DNA from: Verrucomicrobiales bacterium
GTDB lineage: Bacteria; Verrucomicrobiota; Verrucomicrobiia; Verrucomicrobiales; V1-33
Length of the DNA stretch: 64,000 bases
Reading direction: 5' to 3'
Assembly: GCA_028293125.1 (NCBI GenBank)
Contig: JAQGPJ010000061.1
Span: forward strand, 124,001 to 188,000
Within the stretch, counting starts at the first letter, position 1, and the number at the start of each line of letters is the position of its first letter. The notes under the pieces are model-generated. The model made no database searches. It was not told the DNA's origin and saw only the letters and a list, made by a program, of their open reading frames with translations. This document shows, one piece after another, positions 55,949 to 64,000 of the stretch. Both the position numbers and the translations under genes were made by a program.

Positions 55949-57667
55949 TCAGCCGGCTGCCGCTGACTTCTCCTCCTCCCCGCGCTCCCGCAGTGCGGCG
56001 GGTTCCTTTTTGCTTTCCCCGGCCCCGGCCTTCAGCTCCCGTTCAGCGGCGGAGGTTTCACGGAAAGCCCGGAGAGCCAGCCACAACGCCATGATCCACC
56101 AGAAGGCTCCCACCGCGAGGCTGATGACGATGATGACCGGACGGTCCCAGCTCAGCCACCTTGGGTCCCGCACGATTCGTCCAAACCCGTCCACGAGGAA
56201 GTCATCGCCGTAATAATCCGGTGGAAGATACTGCAGCCACGTCCAGCTCATGGTGGGGATGGGCACCCCGAGCTTGAGAAACAGGGCGTTCTCCGTGCCG
56301 GAGGCCAGGGCCAGCAGCAACAGCTCCACCGCTCCCAGAAGGGTGAGCATGAGGACCCATGTGCCCAGATGCCAGTTCAGCCGGCTGCGGAAAAACCAGT
56401 GATACAGCACCAGCGGAACCGGCAGAGTGAAGGGGATGACCGCAAACCCGCATATCAGGGCGGACCACATCGTGAGCCATCTGTCCGACAAGAAATAAGG
56501 ATAATAACCCCGGGAATAATGCCGGGAATAATGCGGGGAGGAGGTTTCGGAGATCCAGCCGCTCCAGGCCAGCCACCCGCCAACCGCCAATGCCAGCAGG
56601 ATGCATAACGAAAACACCACTCCGGATGGCCACCCTGGATAGAGCAGCCGTCCCGCCAGCCTGCCTATCCTCCCCTTTCTGGCAAAGGGCAGCAGCACCG
56701 GAGCCAGATTCGCCGGCCGCTCCAGCAGAGCCTGCAGGGCCAGCACCATGATGGTGACCCCGGCCAGCATACTTCCCATGCCCAGCAGAAACCCGGGGTT
56801 ATAGCTCGTTCTCACCGTGCCGGAAGAGCCCCACAGACCCAGACCAAAATAAATGAGGGCGGCGCTCAGTCCCACCAGCCGTCGGCGGGTGGCGCGGTTC
56901 TCCGAAGGCGCCGACACCTGCGCGGCACCGATATCGAGCGCGAAAAACATCGTATGCAGCACCGCCACAAGGGCGATCGCGAAGAACCTCCAGCCGAAAT
57001 GGCTGTAGAGCTCGTCGAGGATATACTCATTGCTGTAACCGTATATCTCCTCAAGCACCGCGGTGCAGAAAGCTCCGGAGGCCGCGGTGACGCCCAGCAT
57101 GACGGCCGCCCGCAGCAGAAAGTATTTCAGCCATGAGAAGCCGGTGAGCACCGCGCCGGCCAGCAGGCCCAGCAGCAGGAAGACTCCCAGCCATGCCAGC
57201 TCCAGCGGCACATTCAGCCCGCCGGCGAAATATCGCACGATGAGATAGGGCAGCACCGTCACCATGGTCAGCACCTGCTGGGCGGCCACCGCCACCCATT
57301 TCCCCAGGGTGATGCGCCAGCCGGAGAGCCGCGTGAGCACCAGAGTGTCGATGGTGTTGCCCTTCAGCTCCTCGTGCAGGGCGTTCGCGCCGCGCAGGGG
57401 CAGCAGGCCGCAGACCACCACGCAGCAGGCCCCGAAAAACGCTTGGTTCAAAGACTCGGACCCGGAGTCCTCCATGGTCAGCCACACCACCATGGCCATG
57501 CACAGATTCATGCCGATCAGCCCCCAGACAAAAATCGGGGAGCGCAGTCCCTGCCGCAGTTCCTTGACCAGCATGGGGCTCAGGCGGTCGCTGAAATCCC
57601 GGAGGCCGGCGGCTTCCGGGAGGAATGCCGCATCAGCGGGAAGGACAGCAGACGGGGCGGCGCTCAT
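55949..57667 (-). CDS. ABC-2-like multi-pass membrane protein, upstream paralogue
   Basis: A 572-residue tandem duplicate of the gene at 54169-55932. The same opening appears (DFSDRLSPMLVKELRQGLRS), then LRGANALHEELKGNTIDTLV and LTRLSGWRITLGKWVAVAAQ. Both end in a hydrophobic helix followed by WWIMALWLALRAFRETSAAE or its equivalent. The start at 57667 (MSAAPSAVLPADA) is chosen because the longer frame adds a Cys-rich, unlike-looking segment. The pair is probably co-transcribed and may form a heterodimer with an ATPase encoded elsewhere. Confidence 0.87.
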   Translation of the reverse strand: MSAAPSAVLPADAAFLPEAAGLRDFSDRLSPMLVKELRQGLRSPIFVWGLIGMNLCMAMVVWLTMEDSGSESLNQAFFGACCVVVCGLLPLRGANALHEELKGNTIDTLVLTRLSGWRITLGKWVAVAAQQVLTMVTVLPYLIVRYFAGGLNVPLELAWLGVFLLLGLLAGAVLTGFSWLKYFLLRAAVMLGVTAASGAFCTAVLEEIYGYSNEYILDELYSHFGWRFFAIALVAVLHTMFFALDIGAAQVSAPSENRATRRRLVGLSAALIYFGLGLWGSSGTVRTSYNPGFLLGMGSMLAGVTIMVLALQALLERPANLAPVLLPFARKGRIGRLAGRLLYPGWPSGVVFSLCILLALAVGGWLAWSGWISETSSPHYSRHYSRGYYPYFLSDRWLTMWSALICGFAVIPFTLPVPLVLYHWFFRSRLNWHLGTWVLMLTLLGAVELLLLALASGTENALFLKLGVPIPTMSWTWLQYLPPDYYGDDFLVDGFGRIVRDPRWLSWDRPVIIVISLAVGAFWWIMALWLALRAFRETSAAERELKAGAGESKKEPAALRERGEEEKSAAAG

Positions 57668-57863
57668 GGCCGGAAGCAAAACCAGATTCCCGCATCCCTG
57701 TCCACCCAAAACCGGAATTTCTATCCGTTATAACCGCCCTGCCCGCATCGGTCAGCCCAAGGAAACCGGGCTGCCGGCCCCGCCCGCACAATGACGGATT
57801 TTCATCTTTCGCCATCAATCATCCTGCGGCAGGAATCAAATCTGCTTTCCCAGAACCACCGCC

Positions 57864-59141
57864 ATGTCCCGCAGCCCACGCAGTTCCGAAACGACGCCGC
57901 TTTCCGATTTCCACTCCCAGCCCCTGGACGAGCGCATCCGGCTGTCCTACGCGACCCTGGAGCGGCTGCGGCGGCCGAACGGCGGCTACATCGCCAGTCC
58001 TTACTCCGCGGACGACGGCTCCGGAGACGCCTACAATGTGTTCTGGATCCGGGACATCATGTTCGCCACCTACGCCAATGAGTACCTCGGCTGTTTTGAC
58101 CGGATGGTCGAGAGCTTCCGGCTGGTGCTGGACATCTTCAAACGCTTCCACCTGCGCATCATCCGCGCCTCCATCGTCAAGCCCAACATTCTCAGCCAGC
58201 GAGGGCTCTTCATGCCCGCCCGCGTGCATCCCACCACCCTGGAGACGATCACCGACGACTGGGGGCACCATCAGATGGATGTGTTCGGGCTCTTCATGTA
58301 CAAGACCGGGGACCTGATCCGCAAAGGCTACGGCTTCCGCTTCACGACCGAGGACTTCACCCTCATCAGTCATATCCGGAACTACATCTTCAACATGGGC
58401 TTCGAGCCCGACTTCGGCATGTGGGAGGAGGGGCCCGAGGAGCACTCCAGCAGCTACGGCGCGGTTCTGGGCGGACTGATGATGTGGTATGACCAGGGCT
58501 ACTACGATTACAAGTACAAGCAGAAAACCGATATCGGCACCCTGGTGCCGGTCAGCGAGCGCATGATCGCCGACGGCCAACGCGCGCTTCTCGGTCTGCT
58601 GCCGCGCGAATCCGCCAGCCGTCCCTACGACATGGCGCAGCTGAGCCTGATCTGGCCCTACAGCATTGTCGATTACGCCACCAAGCTGGCCATTCTGGAA
58701 TCAGTGGAGAAAAACCTGGTCGGAGTCCTGGGAGTGCGCCGCTACCCGCAGGATGTTTACTGCGGCAAGGGAACCGTTCCCCACGAGGGCGAGACCGCGG
58801 AGTGGCCGCTGGGTCTGGCATGGCTTTCCATCTGCTACTCCAAGCTGGCGGAGTATGACCAGGATTTCGACGCCGTGCGCCATCCCGTGTATCTGGACTG
58901 GGACCAGCGCGTCCACTACTTCAGCCTCGCCGTTAAATACTTCATGCAACTGGAGGCCGCCATGACTCCTGAGGGGTGGGTGCCCGAAATGTATGTGGGC
59001 GACCAGGTTGGACACAATACGCCCCTGGCCTGGGCCCAGAGCTTCCACATCATCTCCGGCCAGATGCTGCTCAATCTTTCCTACAAGCATCCGGAGCATT
59101 TCCAACTTCCCGCTTCCCTGCACCGCCGGACCGGTCACTGA
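57864..59141 (+). CDS. GH15-like glucosidase (glucoamylase/phosphorylase-kinase fold)
   Basis: A 425-residue (alpha/alpha)6-barrel protein that probably hydrolyses alpha-glucan chains. YNVFWIRDIMFATYANEYLG holds the WxRD substrate-binding motif; MGFEPDFGMWEEGPEEHSSS carries the likely catalytic glutamate pair; PEMYVGDQVGHNTPLAWAQS is the second conserved block near the C-terminus. There is no signal peptide, so it acts in the cytosol, likely on stored glycogen or maltodextrins. It is shorter than classic glucoamylases (about 600) because the N-terminal beta-sandwich domain is missing. It is followed closely by the mutarotase-like gene (25-base gap). Confidence 0.88.
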   Translation: MSRSPRSSETTPLSDFHSQPLDERIRLSYATLERLRRPNGGYIASPYSADDGSGDAYNVFWIRDIMFATYANEYLGCFDRMVESFRLVLDIFKRFHLRIIRASIVKPNILSQRGLFMPARVHPTTLETITDDWGHHQMDVFGLFMYKTGDLIRKGYGFRFTTEDFTLISHIRNYIFNMGFEPDFGMWEEGPEEHSSSYGAVLGGLMMWYDQGYYDYKYKQKTDIGTLVPVSERMIADGQRALLGLLPRESASRPYDMAQLSLIWPYSIVDYATKLAILESVEKNLVGVLGVRRYPQDVYCGKGTVPHEGETAEWPLGLAWLSICYSKLAEYDQDFDAVRHPVYLDWDQRVHYFSLAVKYFMQLEAAMTPEGWVPEMYVGDQVGHNTPLAWAQSFHIISGQMLLNLSYKHPEHFQLPASLHRRTGH

Positions 59142-59166
59142 TGGTGCCCGCCCCGCCCTGCCAGCC

Positions 59167-60096
59167 ATGCCTTTGATCCCTCCGCTTCCGCCCTCCGTCA
59201 CTCTGCGTGACGCCGCGCCTGATTATCCGGTTCTGGAGATAAGCCATCCGCGGGTGACCGCCCGCGTGGCGCTCCATGGCGGACATCTGATGGAATGGAT
59301 CCCGGCGGGCCAGGCCCCCGTGCTGTATCTCAGCCCCAAAGCCGTGCTGCGGGAGGGCAAGGCCATCCGCGGCGGGGTGCCGGTATGCTGGCCTTGGTTC
59401 GGCAATCATCCGGCCGGGGGGGGATATCCGGCCCACGGGGTGGCCCGCACGCGGTTCTGGAACTGCGAGTCCGCCTCCGAAAGCCCGGAGGGCGTCCAGC
59501 TGGTCCTGACGCTGAAGGATGATGACGCCACCCGCAGACTGTGGCCCCACCCGTTTGAACTGCGGCTGACGCTGGCCATCGGCGGAACGCTGGAGATGAG
59601 CCTCACCATGAAGCACCTGGGGAAGGTCCCGGCGGTGTTCCAGGCTGCGCTGCACAGTTATTTCAGTGTGGGCGATATCCGGAAGGTCACGGTGCGGGGC
59701 TTGGACCATACAGGCTACTTCACGGAGGCCGGCCCCCCACAGGCGCAGGGGGAGCATACGCAGCACGGGGATATCGTGATCGACCGGGAGGTGGACCGGC
59801 AGTACCATGCCGCGCCCGAAGTGCGGCTGGCCGATGCCTCCCTGAGCCGGGAGATTGTCATCACCGGCACCGGCAGCAGCGCGACCGTGGTATGGAATCC
59901 CTGGATTGAGAAGGCGGCCCGTCTGGCGGACCTGCCGGATACGGACTACCGCAGTTTCCTTTGCATTGAGACCGCCTGCCTTTCCACGTCCTCACGTCTG
60001 GAACTGCGTCCCGGCGGCTCCCACACGATGAGCGCCCGCATCCGGTGCCGGCCGCTGGCGGCAGAGCTGACAGCGGCTCCGTTGAATGTCATCTGA
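59167..60096 (+). CDS. D-hexose-6-phosphate mutarotase / aldose 1-epimerase-like
   Basis: A 309-residue beta-sandwich epimerase of the YeaD type that interconverts anomers of glucose-6-phosphate or a similar sugar. VALHGGHLMEWIPAGQAPVL, IRGGVPVCWPWFGNHPA and AHGVARTRFWNC are family blocks, with the catalytic His in QAALHSYFSVGDI and the base Glu in FLCIETACL. The ATG at 59167 removes an unrelated 58-codon extension. Position after the GH15-like gene suggests a shared role in using released glucose. Confidence 0.9.
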   Translation: MPLIPPLPPSVTLRDAAPDYPVLEISHPRVTARVALHGGHLMEWIPAGQAPVLYLSPKAVLREGKAIRGGVPVCWPWFGNHPAGGGYPAHGVARTRFWNCESASESPEGVQLVLTLKDDDATRRLWPHPFELRLTLAIGGTLEMSLTMKHLGKVPAVFQAALHSYFSVGDIRKVTVRGLDHTGYFTEAGPPQAQGEHTQHGDIVIDREVDRQYHAAPEVRLADASLSREIVITGTGSSATVVWNPWIEKAARLADLPDTDYRSFLCIETACLSTSSRLELRPGGSHTMSARIRCRPLAAELTAAPLNVI

Positions 60097-60215
60097 TGGC
60101 ATGAAGGCACCGGTGAAGGATAATCGCAGCCAAGCCGGGGTTCAGTTTTGTCACTGACACAGTCTGAAAAGCCTCCCCGGACTCCTCCCGCGCAAAACCT
60201 GGCTGATACCCGCAC

Positions 60216-60896
60216 GTGTCCCCGCTGTTTTCCGAACTCCGGTTTCTGGACCACCGGGACACCCCTGCCGACGGGGCTTGGAACATGGCCTTCGATGAGG
60301 TGCTGCTGCGCTGCTCCGATTCCGGGGATTCCCCCCTGCTCCGCCTTTACGCGTGGGACCGGCCCACCCTCTCCTTTGGCTATTTTCTGAACTACGCCGA
60401 TGCCGTGGCCGCCGCCGGTCCCGATGAGCCGGTCATCCGGCGCTGGACCGGAGGCGGCATGGTCCACCATGGCCAGGATCTCACTTGGTCGCTGATGGTG
60501 CCCGCCTCCCATCCCTTCAGCCGGGTGCGTCCCATGGAGTCCTACGGGCTGCTGCATCAGGCGGCGGCCGCAGCTTTGGAGGCCTCCGGCATCGGTCCCG
60601 CACAGGTGGTCGGCCCCGCCGCACCGGCTCCGCGTGGCGGGCTCTGCTTCGAGGCTCCCGCTCCCGGCGATCTGCTGCTCAACGGGCGGAAAATTGCCGG
60701 AGCGGGCCAGCGCCGCACCCGCCAGGGTCTGCTGCACCAGGCCAGTCTGTGCCTGCCGGACCGGAGGCCGCCGGACGGACTTGGGGCCGCCCTGGCCCGG
60801 GAGCTCGCTTGGGAATACCATCCCTGGCAGCCGCCCCCGGATCTGAATATCCCCCGGAACCGGTATGCGGGGACGGACTGGCTCATGCGCCTCTGA
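60216..60896 (+). CDS. Lipoate-protein ligase A-like (BPL/LPL catalytic domain)
   Basis: A 226-residue cofactor ligase/transferase. The start is a GTG. RRWTGGGMVHHGQDLTWSLM is the RRxxGGGxVxHxxD motif, and LLNGRKIAGAGQRRTRQGLL holds the invariant lysine (in GRKIAG) that binds the activated cofactor. It is shorter than full LplA (about 330 residues) and lacks the accessory C-terminal domain, so it could be LipM/LipL-like or an octanoyltransferase-type protein rather than a true ligase. lipA and lipB are not nearby. Confidence 0.82.
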   Translation: MSPLFSELRFLDHRDTPADGAWNMAFDEVLLRCSDSGDSPLLRLYAWDRPTLSFGYFLNYADAVAAAGPDEPVIRRWTGGGMVHHGQDLTWSLMVPASHPFSRVRPMESYGLLHQAAAAALEASGIGPAQVVGPAAPAPRGGLCFEAPAPGDLLLNGRKIAGAGQRRTRQGLLHQASLCLPDRRPPDGLGAALARELAWEYHPWQPPPDLNIPRNRYAGTDWLMRL

Positions 60897-60981
60897 CGAC
60901 CCGGCAGCCCGGCGGAAATCCGCCCATGCGTGTCAGGACTTTTGCAGCCAGCCGCTTGACCCGGCGGGAATTCTGCTTATT

Positions 60982-60995
60982 TCTTAGCATTAAGA
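60982..60995. promoter_or_regulatory. Inverted repeat at the blaI start
   Basis: TCTTA-GCAT-TAAGA overlaps the first base of the ATG. Its position and symmetry would suit autorepression by the encoded BlaI-type dimer, though it does not match the TACA/TGTA operators known in Firmicutes. Confidence 0.3.
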
Positions 60996-61393
60996 TGGGC
61001 AATCCCGGCGACCACCAGAACCTTTCCCGGCGCGAGCGGCAGATCATGGATGTGATCTGGCGGCTGGGCGAAGCCACGGCCCAGGAGGTGCTGGACAATA
61101 TTCCGGAGCCCCCCAGCTACTCCGCGGTGCGCGCCCTGCTGGCCATTCTGGTGGAGAAGGGAGTGCTGAAGTATGGCCGCGAGGGCCGGAAATATGTTTA
61201 CCGGTCCACCCTCAGCCCCGAGCGCGCCAAGCGCAGTGCTCTGAAACGGCTGCTGGCCACGTTTTTCGAGAACTCACCGGAGAAGCTGGTGGCCTCCCTG
61301 CTGAATCCCGAGGAGGGGCGGCTTTCCAAAAACGAGATCGCCCGCATCCAGGCTCTGATCCAGGAGACGGATGGAGCACCGAGGAAGGGATAG
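60995..61393 (+). CDS. BlaI/MecI/CopY family repressor
   Basis: A 132-residue winged-helix regulator. LSRRERQIMDVIWRLGEATA is helix 1-2; EVLDNIPEPPSYSAVRALLA is the recognition region; KYGREGRKYVYRSTL is the wing. The C-terminal helices (SALKRLLATFFENSPEKLVA) dimerise. Family members usually repress a neighbouring gene and are inactivated by a membrane BlaR1 protease; no blaR1 or beta-lactamase is adjacent. It is therefore an orphan, perhaps acting on remote genes or itself. Confidence 0.92.
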   Translation: MGNPGDHQNLSRRERQIMDVIWRLGEATAQEVLDNIPEPPSYSAVRALLAILVEKGVLKYGREGRKYVYRSTLSPERAKRSALKRLLATFFENSPEKLVASLLNPEEGRLSKNEIARIQALIQETDGAPRKG

Positions 61394-61500
61394 TCCTTTC
61401 CCCGCCGGGGCTGGCACCACGTGGTGGAAACCGGCGGCAAAGCTCATATGGCAGGGCGGACGGCTGTGAAGCTGCCCGCATTTTCCGGCACTCATCCCCC

Positions 61501-62343
61501 ATGTCAGGAGAAATCACCCGCTTCGCCCCCAGCCCCACCGGTTTGCTGCATCTCGGCCACGTTCTCGCGGCGGAGGTGGCGTGGAGGGAAGCCCGGCGAA
61601 GCGGCGGCACCTTCCTGCTGAGACTGGAGGATATCGACACGGGACGCTGCCGGGAGACGTTTGCCACGGCCTTGGAGGAGGACCTGAAATGGATGGGCTA
61701 TGCCTGGCCGGTGCCCGTGTGGCGTCAGAGCGGGCGCATGCCGGTTTATGCAGCGGCCTTGGGCCGGCTGCGCGGCATGGACCTGCTGTATCCCTGCTTT
61801 TGCACCCGTCAGGAAATCGCCGCCGCCGTCAGCGCGCCGCAGGGACCGGAGGGGCCGGTGTATCCCGGCACCTGCCGGCATCTGACGACTGTGGAGCGGC
61901 GTGAACGGCTGGCCTCCGGGGCGGGCTGCGCCTGGCGTCTGGATGCGGAGCGTGCCCTGGCCCGGACGGGAACCCTGACATGGCATGACCGGCTTCAGGG
62001 CGGCTTCAGGGTCAGCATGGAGGCGCTGGGGGACGTGGTGCTGGCCCGCAGGGACATCCCGGTTTCCTATCACCTCGCCGTCACCGTGGACGATGCCGCC
62101 CAGGGCGTGACGCTGGTGACCCGCGGCAGGGATCTGCTGGCCGCCACCCATGCACACCGTCTGCTGCAGGCCTTGCTGGATCTGCCGGTGCCGCAGTGGC
62201 TGCATCATGAACTGGTATGCGATGAGGCCGGACGCCGCCTGGCCAAACGCGACGGAGCCCGCAGCCTGCGGCATCTGCGTGATGACACAGGCTGGTCCCC
62301 GGCTTATATCCGCCGGGCCATCGGGGCACAGCTCCCTTCCTGA
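61501..62343 (+). CDS. gluQ: Glutamyl-Q tRNA(Asp) synthetase
   Basis: A 280-residue GluRS paralogue lacking the anticodon-binding domain. It attaches glutamate to queuosine-34 of tRNA-Asp. RFAPSPTGLLHLGHVLAAEV holds HIGH (HLGH, 17-20). LLRLEDIDTGR follows. Zinc ligands appear as CFCTR and YPGTCRH. The KMSKS-equivalent is LAKRDGARSLRHLR. Length matches GluQ-RS (about 290) rather than GluRS (about 480). It is followed by a terminator. Confidence 0.94.
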   Translation: MSGEITRFAPSPTGLLHLGHVLAAEVAWREARRSGGTFLLRLEDIDTGRCRETFATALEEDLKWMGYAWPVPVWRQSGRMPVYAAALGRLRGMDLLYPCFCTRQEIAAAVSAPQGPEGPVYPGTCRHLTTVERRERLASGAGCAWRLDAERALARTGTLTWHDRLQGGFRVSMEALGDVVLARRDIPVSYHLAVTVDDAAQGVTLVTRGRDLLAATHAHRLLQALLDLPVPQWLHHELVCDEAGRRLAKRDGARSLRHLRDDTGWSPAYIRRAIGAQLPS

Positions 62344-62426
62344 AACCGCAAGCCGCTCATGCGGCCCGGGTGTCATCGATCCGGAGCCGTGGCTCCCTTT
62401 CCTGACAACGCTCAGGATGGATGTCA

Positions 62427-62463
62427 AAAGCCCGGAAAGCGTGGGATGCTTTCCGGGCCTTTG
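62427..62463. terminator. Bidirectional terminator after gluQ
   Basis: GCCCGGAAAGC / GCTTTCCGGGC (62430-62440, 62448-62458) is a perfect 11-bp stem with a 7-base loop, and T-rich tails occur on both strands. gluQ (+) and the H1-like gene (-) converge here. Confidence 0.85.
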
Positions 62464-62598
62464 GGTTGACGGCCAGGGAACCGCAGCCTGCGCGCGGAGG
62501 TTCAACCTGTCCTGGGCGCCGTGGACAGGGACGCTGGGAGATATCCATGACGTCCGGGAAGTCATCCCGAGGGGCAGCCCGGAACGTCATGCGCGGAA

Positions 62599-62859
62599 TC
62601 ACCTCTTCTTGGCGGCGGTTTTCTTGACAGCCGTTTTTTTAGCAGGTGCTGCGGCCTTCTTCAAAGGTGCTGCGGCCTTCTTCGCCGGAGCCGCCTTTTT
62701 GGCAGAAGCGGGAGCAGCGGCCTTTTTGGCAGGCAGAGGTGCTTTTTTAGCAGGTGCGGCTTTCTTCGCCGGAGCCGCCTTCTTGGCGGGGGCTGGAGCG
62801 GCGGCTGCTTTCTTCGCGGGGGCAGCCTTCTTGGCTGCGGCTTTCTTTTTAACGGCCAT
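62599..62859 (-). CDS. Histone H1-like Lys/Ala/Pro-rich protein
   Basis: An 86-residue basic protein made almost entirely of AAPAKKA-type repeats (MAVKKKAAAKKAAPAKKAAA onwards, ending AVKKTAAKKR). This matches the H1 C-terminal-like proteins found in several bacteria, which bind and condense DNA without a fixed fold. The repeats make the length variable. The ATG at 62859 is used; upstream frame text is not basic and belongs to another, broken gene. Confidence 0.88.
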   Translation of the reverse strand: MAVKKKAAAKKAAPAKKAAAAPAPAKKAAPAKKAAPAKKAPLPAKKAAAPASAKKAAPAKKAAAPLKKAAAPAKKTAVKKTAAKKR

Positions 62860-62919
62860 GGTGTTTTTTAGGTTGGGTGGTGGTCCGGTCAGACCCGTCG
62901 GGGTGCTGCGGGGACCAGT

Positions 62920-63262
62920 CACTGCTTTGGTTTTCCCAAGAGTCAGGATGACTCTGGAGGGAATCTGTCCGATGAGGTCCGGAGGTGCCGCCACTGACAC
63001 TTCCCCGCACGGGAGCGCGGGGAAGGTCTCCAGCCGTGACACTGCCGGTTTTCCTTGGAAAATAAAAGCCCGCACCGCCCTGCCATCTTTTGGGAACAGG
63101 CTCTTCCGACACGGAATTCCAAAGCGTCCGCGGCACCGCGGCACAGGCTGCTGACCGGCGGCCGGAATGTGAGGACCACACGTCAGGCACGGTGATGCCA
63201 TTGCGGGACCAGAGTACGGACAACACTTGCAGTTCGGAATGCGGTGGGTGCGCGGCCTTCAT
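62920..63262 (-). pseudogene. Decayed BlaI-like repressor gene
   Basis: Minus-strand text from an ATG at 63262 reads HPPHSELQVLSVLWSRNGIT then VPDVWSSHSGRR, the first two helices of a BlaI-type winged helix. The next 100 bases give KRWQGGAGFYFPRK, wing-like. The C-terminal half then continues only in a different frame (GEVSVAAPPDLIGQIPSRVI, LTLGK). No single frame carries the whole protein, so it looks like a frameshifted copy. An intact BlaI gene lies 2 kb away. Confidence 0.45.
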
Positions 63263-63822
63263 GGGGGCGCCCGCTCAACAGCGGGCAAGGCGGTGAATCA
63301 GGGAACGCCGGACTGCTACTCCCTTTCCCGCAATGGGGTCAACAAAATATTCACCGGCATCCATCGATTTGCCTGTTAGAACGTCAGGATCCGCTGGTTT
63401 TTTGGCGTTGTCAGGCACCGCGCCGCAGCATTCCGCCCCAGGGCACCCTGACTTTTCGTCCGAAGCCTTCAGGGGTGCGCGTGTGATGGATCAACGAAGT
63501 CTCCGCGCAGGGCATCCTGACAAGTCCAGCGGAGCTGTGAATCCTCCGCCGCATGGTCCCCCGGGAGCCGGACGGCTGAAACCACTAGCAATCCACCATG
63601 AGCCCGCCGGCCCATTGCCCCGCTCCGCCGCAGGCTGCGGCCGCCGCAGTCCGTCAACGCCTCCGGCCTTGTCAGGATCCCCCGGTGAGGGATGTTGATC
63701 ATGGCCGTGCACCACCTTCCCCCGGCAGGCCGGCATGCTTGGGTCCACGGCTGCCGCGCAGGTCATGGCGGGCCTTCTAAAGGTCATGGGCACCCTGCAA
63801 TCCTTGGATGATCAGGGATTTT
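63263..63822. other. Gene-poor spacer before right-edge CDS
   Basis: About 560 bases with no credible gene. Short frames on both strands lack domain text. An inverted repeat, GGGCACCC (63788) / GGGTGCCC (63827), with an inner AATCC/GGATT pair, overlaps the stop of the right-edge gene; it lacks a T-run. Confidence 0.5.
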
Positions 63823-64000
63823 TCAAGGGTGCCCCGTCCGGGAACCCGCAGGCGCGGCGGCGGCCCGCGGATTGGTGCCGTAACGGCCGCCGGTCTCCGG
63901 GGAGGGCAGCACCGGCTTGGACCGTGCAGCCTGGTCCTCGGCAAACCATTGGTTGCCCTCAAAGCGGAAGCTCTCCGGCGCAGTGCCGGAACCGATGTTG
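63823..64000 (-). CDS. C-terminal fragment of an unidentified protein, cut by window edge
   Basis: The minus strand is open from the right edge to a TGA at 63823-63825, giving 58 residues. It reads SGTAPESFRFEGNQWFAEDQ, then AARSKPVLPSPETGGRYGTN and PRAAAAPAGSRTGHP. The Pro/Ala/Gly-rich end suggests an exported or linker-like tail. No domain is recognisable. Codon use is like the other real genes here. Confidence 0.6.
   Translation of the reverse strand, partial: NIGSGTAPESFRFEGNQWFAEDQAARSKPVLPSPETGGRYGTNPRAAAAPAGSRTGHP

Overview
This window looks like a high-GC chromosomal segment from a Verrucomicrobiota bacterium, probably near Prosthecobacter/Verrucomicrobium. The signs are a DUF1501/DUF1549 secreted pair, a membrane cytochrome-c/LRR protein, a very large secreted CotH/lamin-tail/LamG protein, an ECF sigma factor beside a membrane WD40 Ser/Thr kinase, an McsA-McsB arginine kinase pair, a histone-H1-like Lys/Ala/Pro protein and a GH13_8-like branching enzyme. 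This is inference from gene content; no 16S rRNA is present. Few start codons have a clear Shine-Dalgarno sequence, so starts were chosen from family alignments, signal peptides and first plausible ATG/GTG.

Layout. 1-4.1 kb: a truncated membrane protein, an M20 dipeptidase, a secreted Ala-rich protein and hemL, all on the minus strand. 4.2-14.7 kb: the giant CotH protein (+), then a minus-strand group of DUF1549, DUF1501 and cytochrome-c/LRR proteins. 15.2-22.9 kb: an Hsp20, a SecG with a very long Pro-rich tail, a PQQ propeller protein, and the ECF sigma/kinase pair. 23.6-25 kb: a secreted helical-repeat gene broken by one stop and two compensating frameshifts. 25-33 kb: mcsA-mcsB, MTA phosphorylase, polyphosphate kinase with a Pho-box-like site, and a TolC/MacA-type efflux pair. 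33-42.7 kb: small genes, a ROK sugar kinase and the glycogen cluster glgP-glgA-glgB. 42.7-45.5 kb: a 0.95-kb gene-poor spacer, tyrS and a damaged hicBA locus.

45.7-53 kb holds the full F-type ATP synthase operon atpBEFHAGDC. Several of its spacers contain hairpin-forming repeats, and a perfect CRP-type palindrome lies upstream of atpB. 53-64 kb: a small membrane protein, tRNA-Ala(CGC), two tandem ABC-2-like permease paralogues, a GH15-like glucosidase, a hexose-phosphate mutarotase-like epimerase, a lipoate ligase-like protein, BlaI, GluQ-RS, the H1-like protein, a decayed BlaI-like gene and a truncated C-terminal CDS at the right edge.

Functional themes. Storage polymers are well represented: glycogen synthesis and breakdown (glgP/A/B, GH15, ROK kinase, mutarotase) and polyphosphate (ppk1). 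Protein quality control and signalling (Hsp20, McsAB, ECF/kinase) and cell-surface decoration (CotH, DUF1501/1549) are also present. At least three gene remnants (23.6, 45.0 and 62.9 kb) point to ongoing decay or to assembly errors that need checking.
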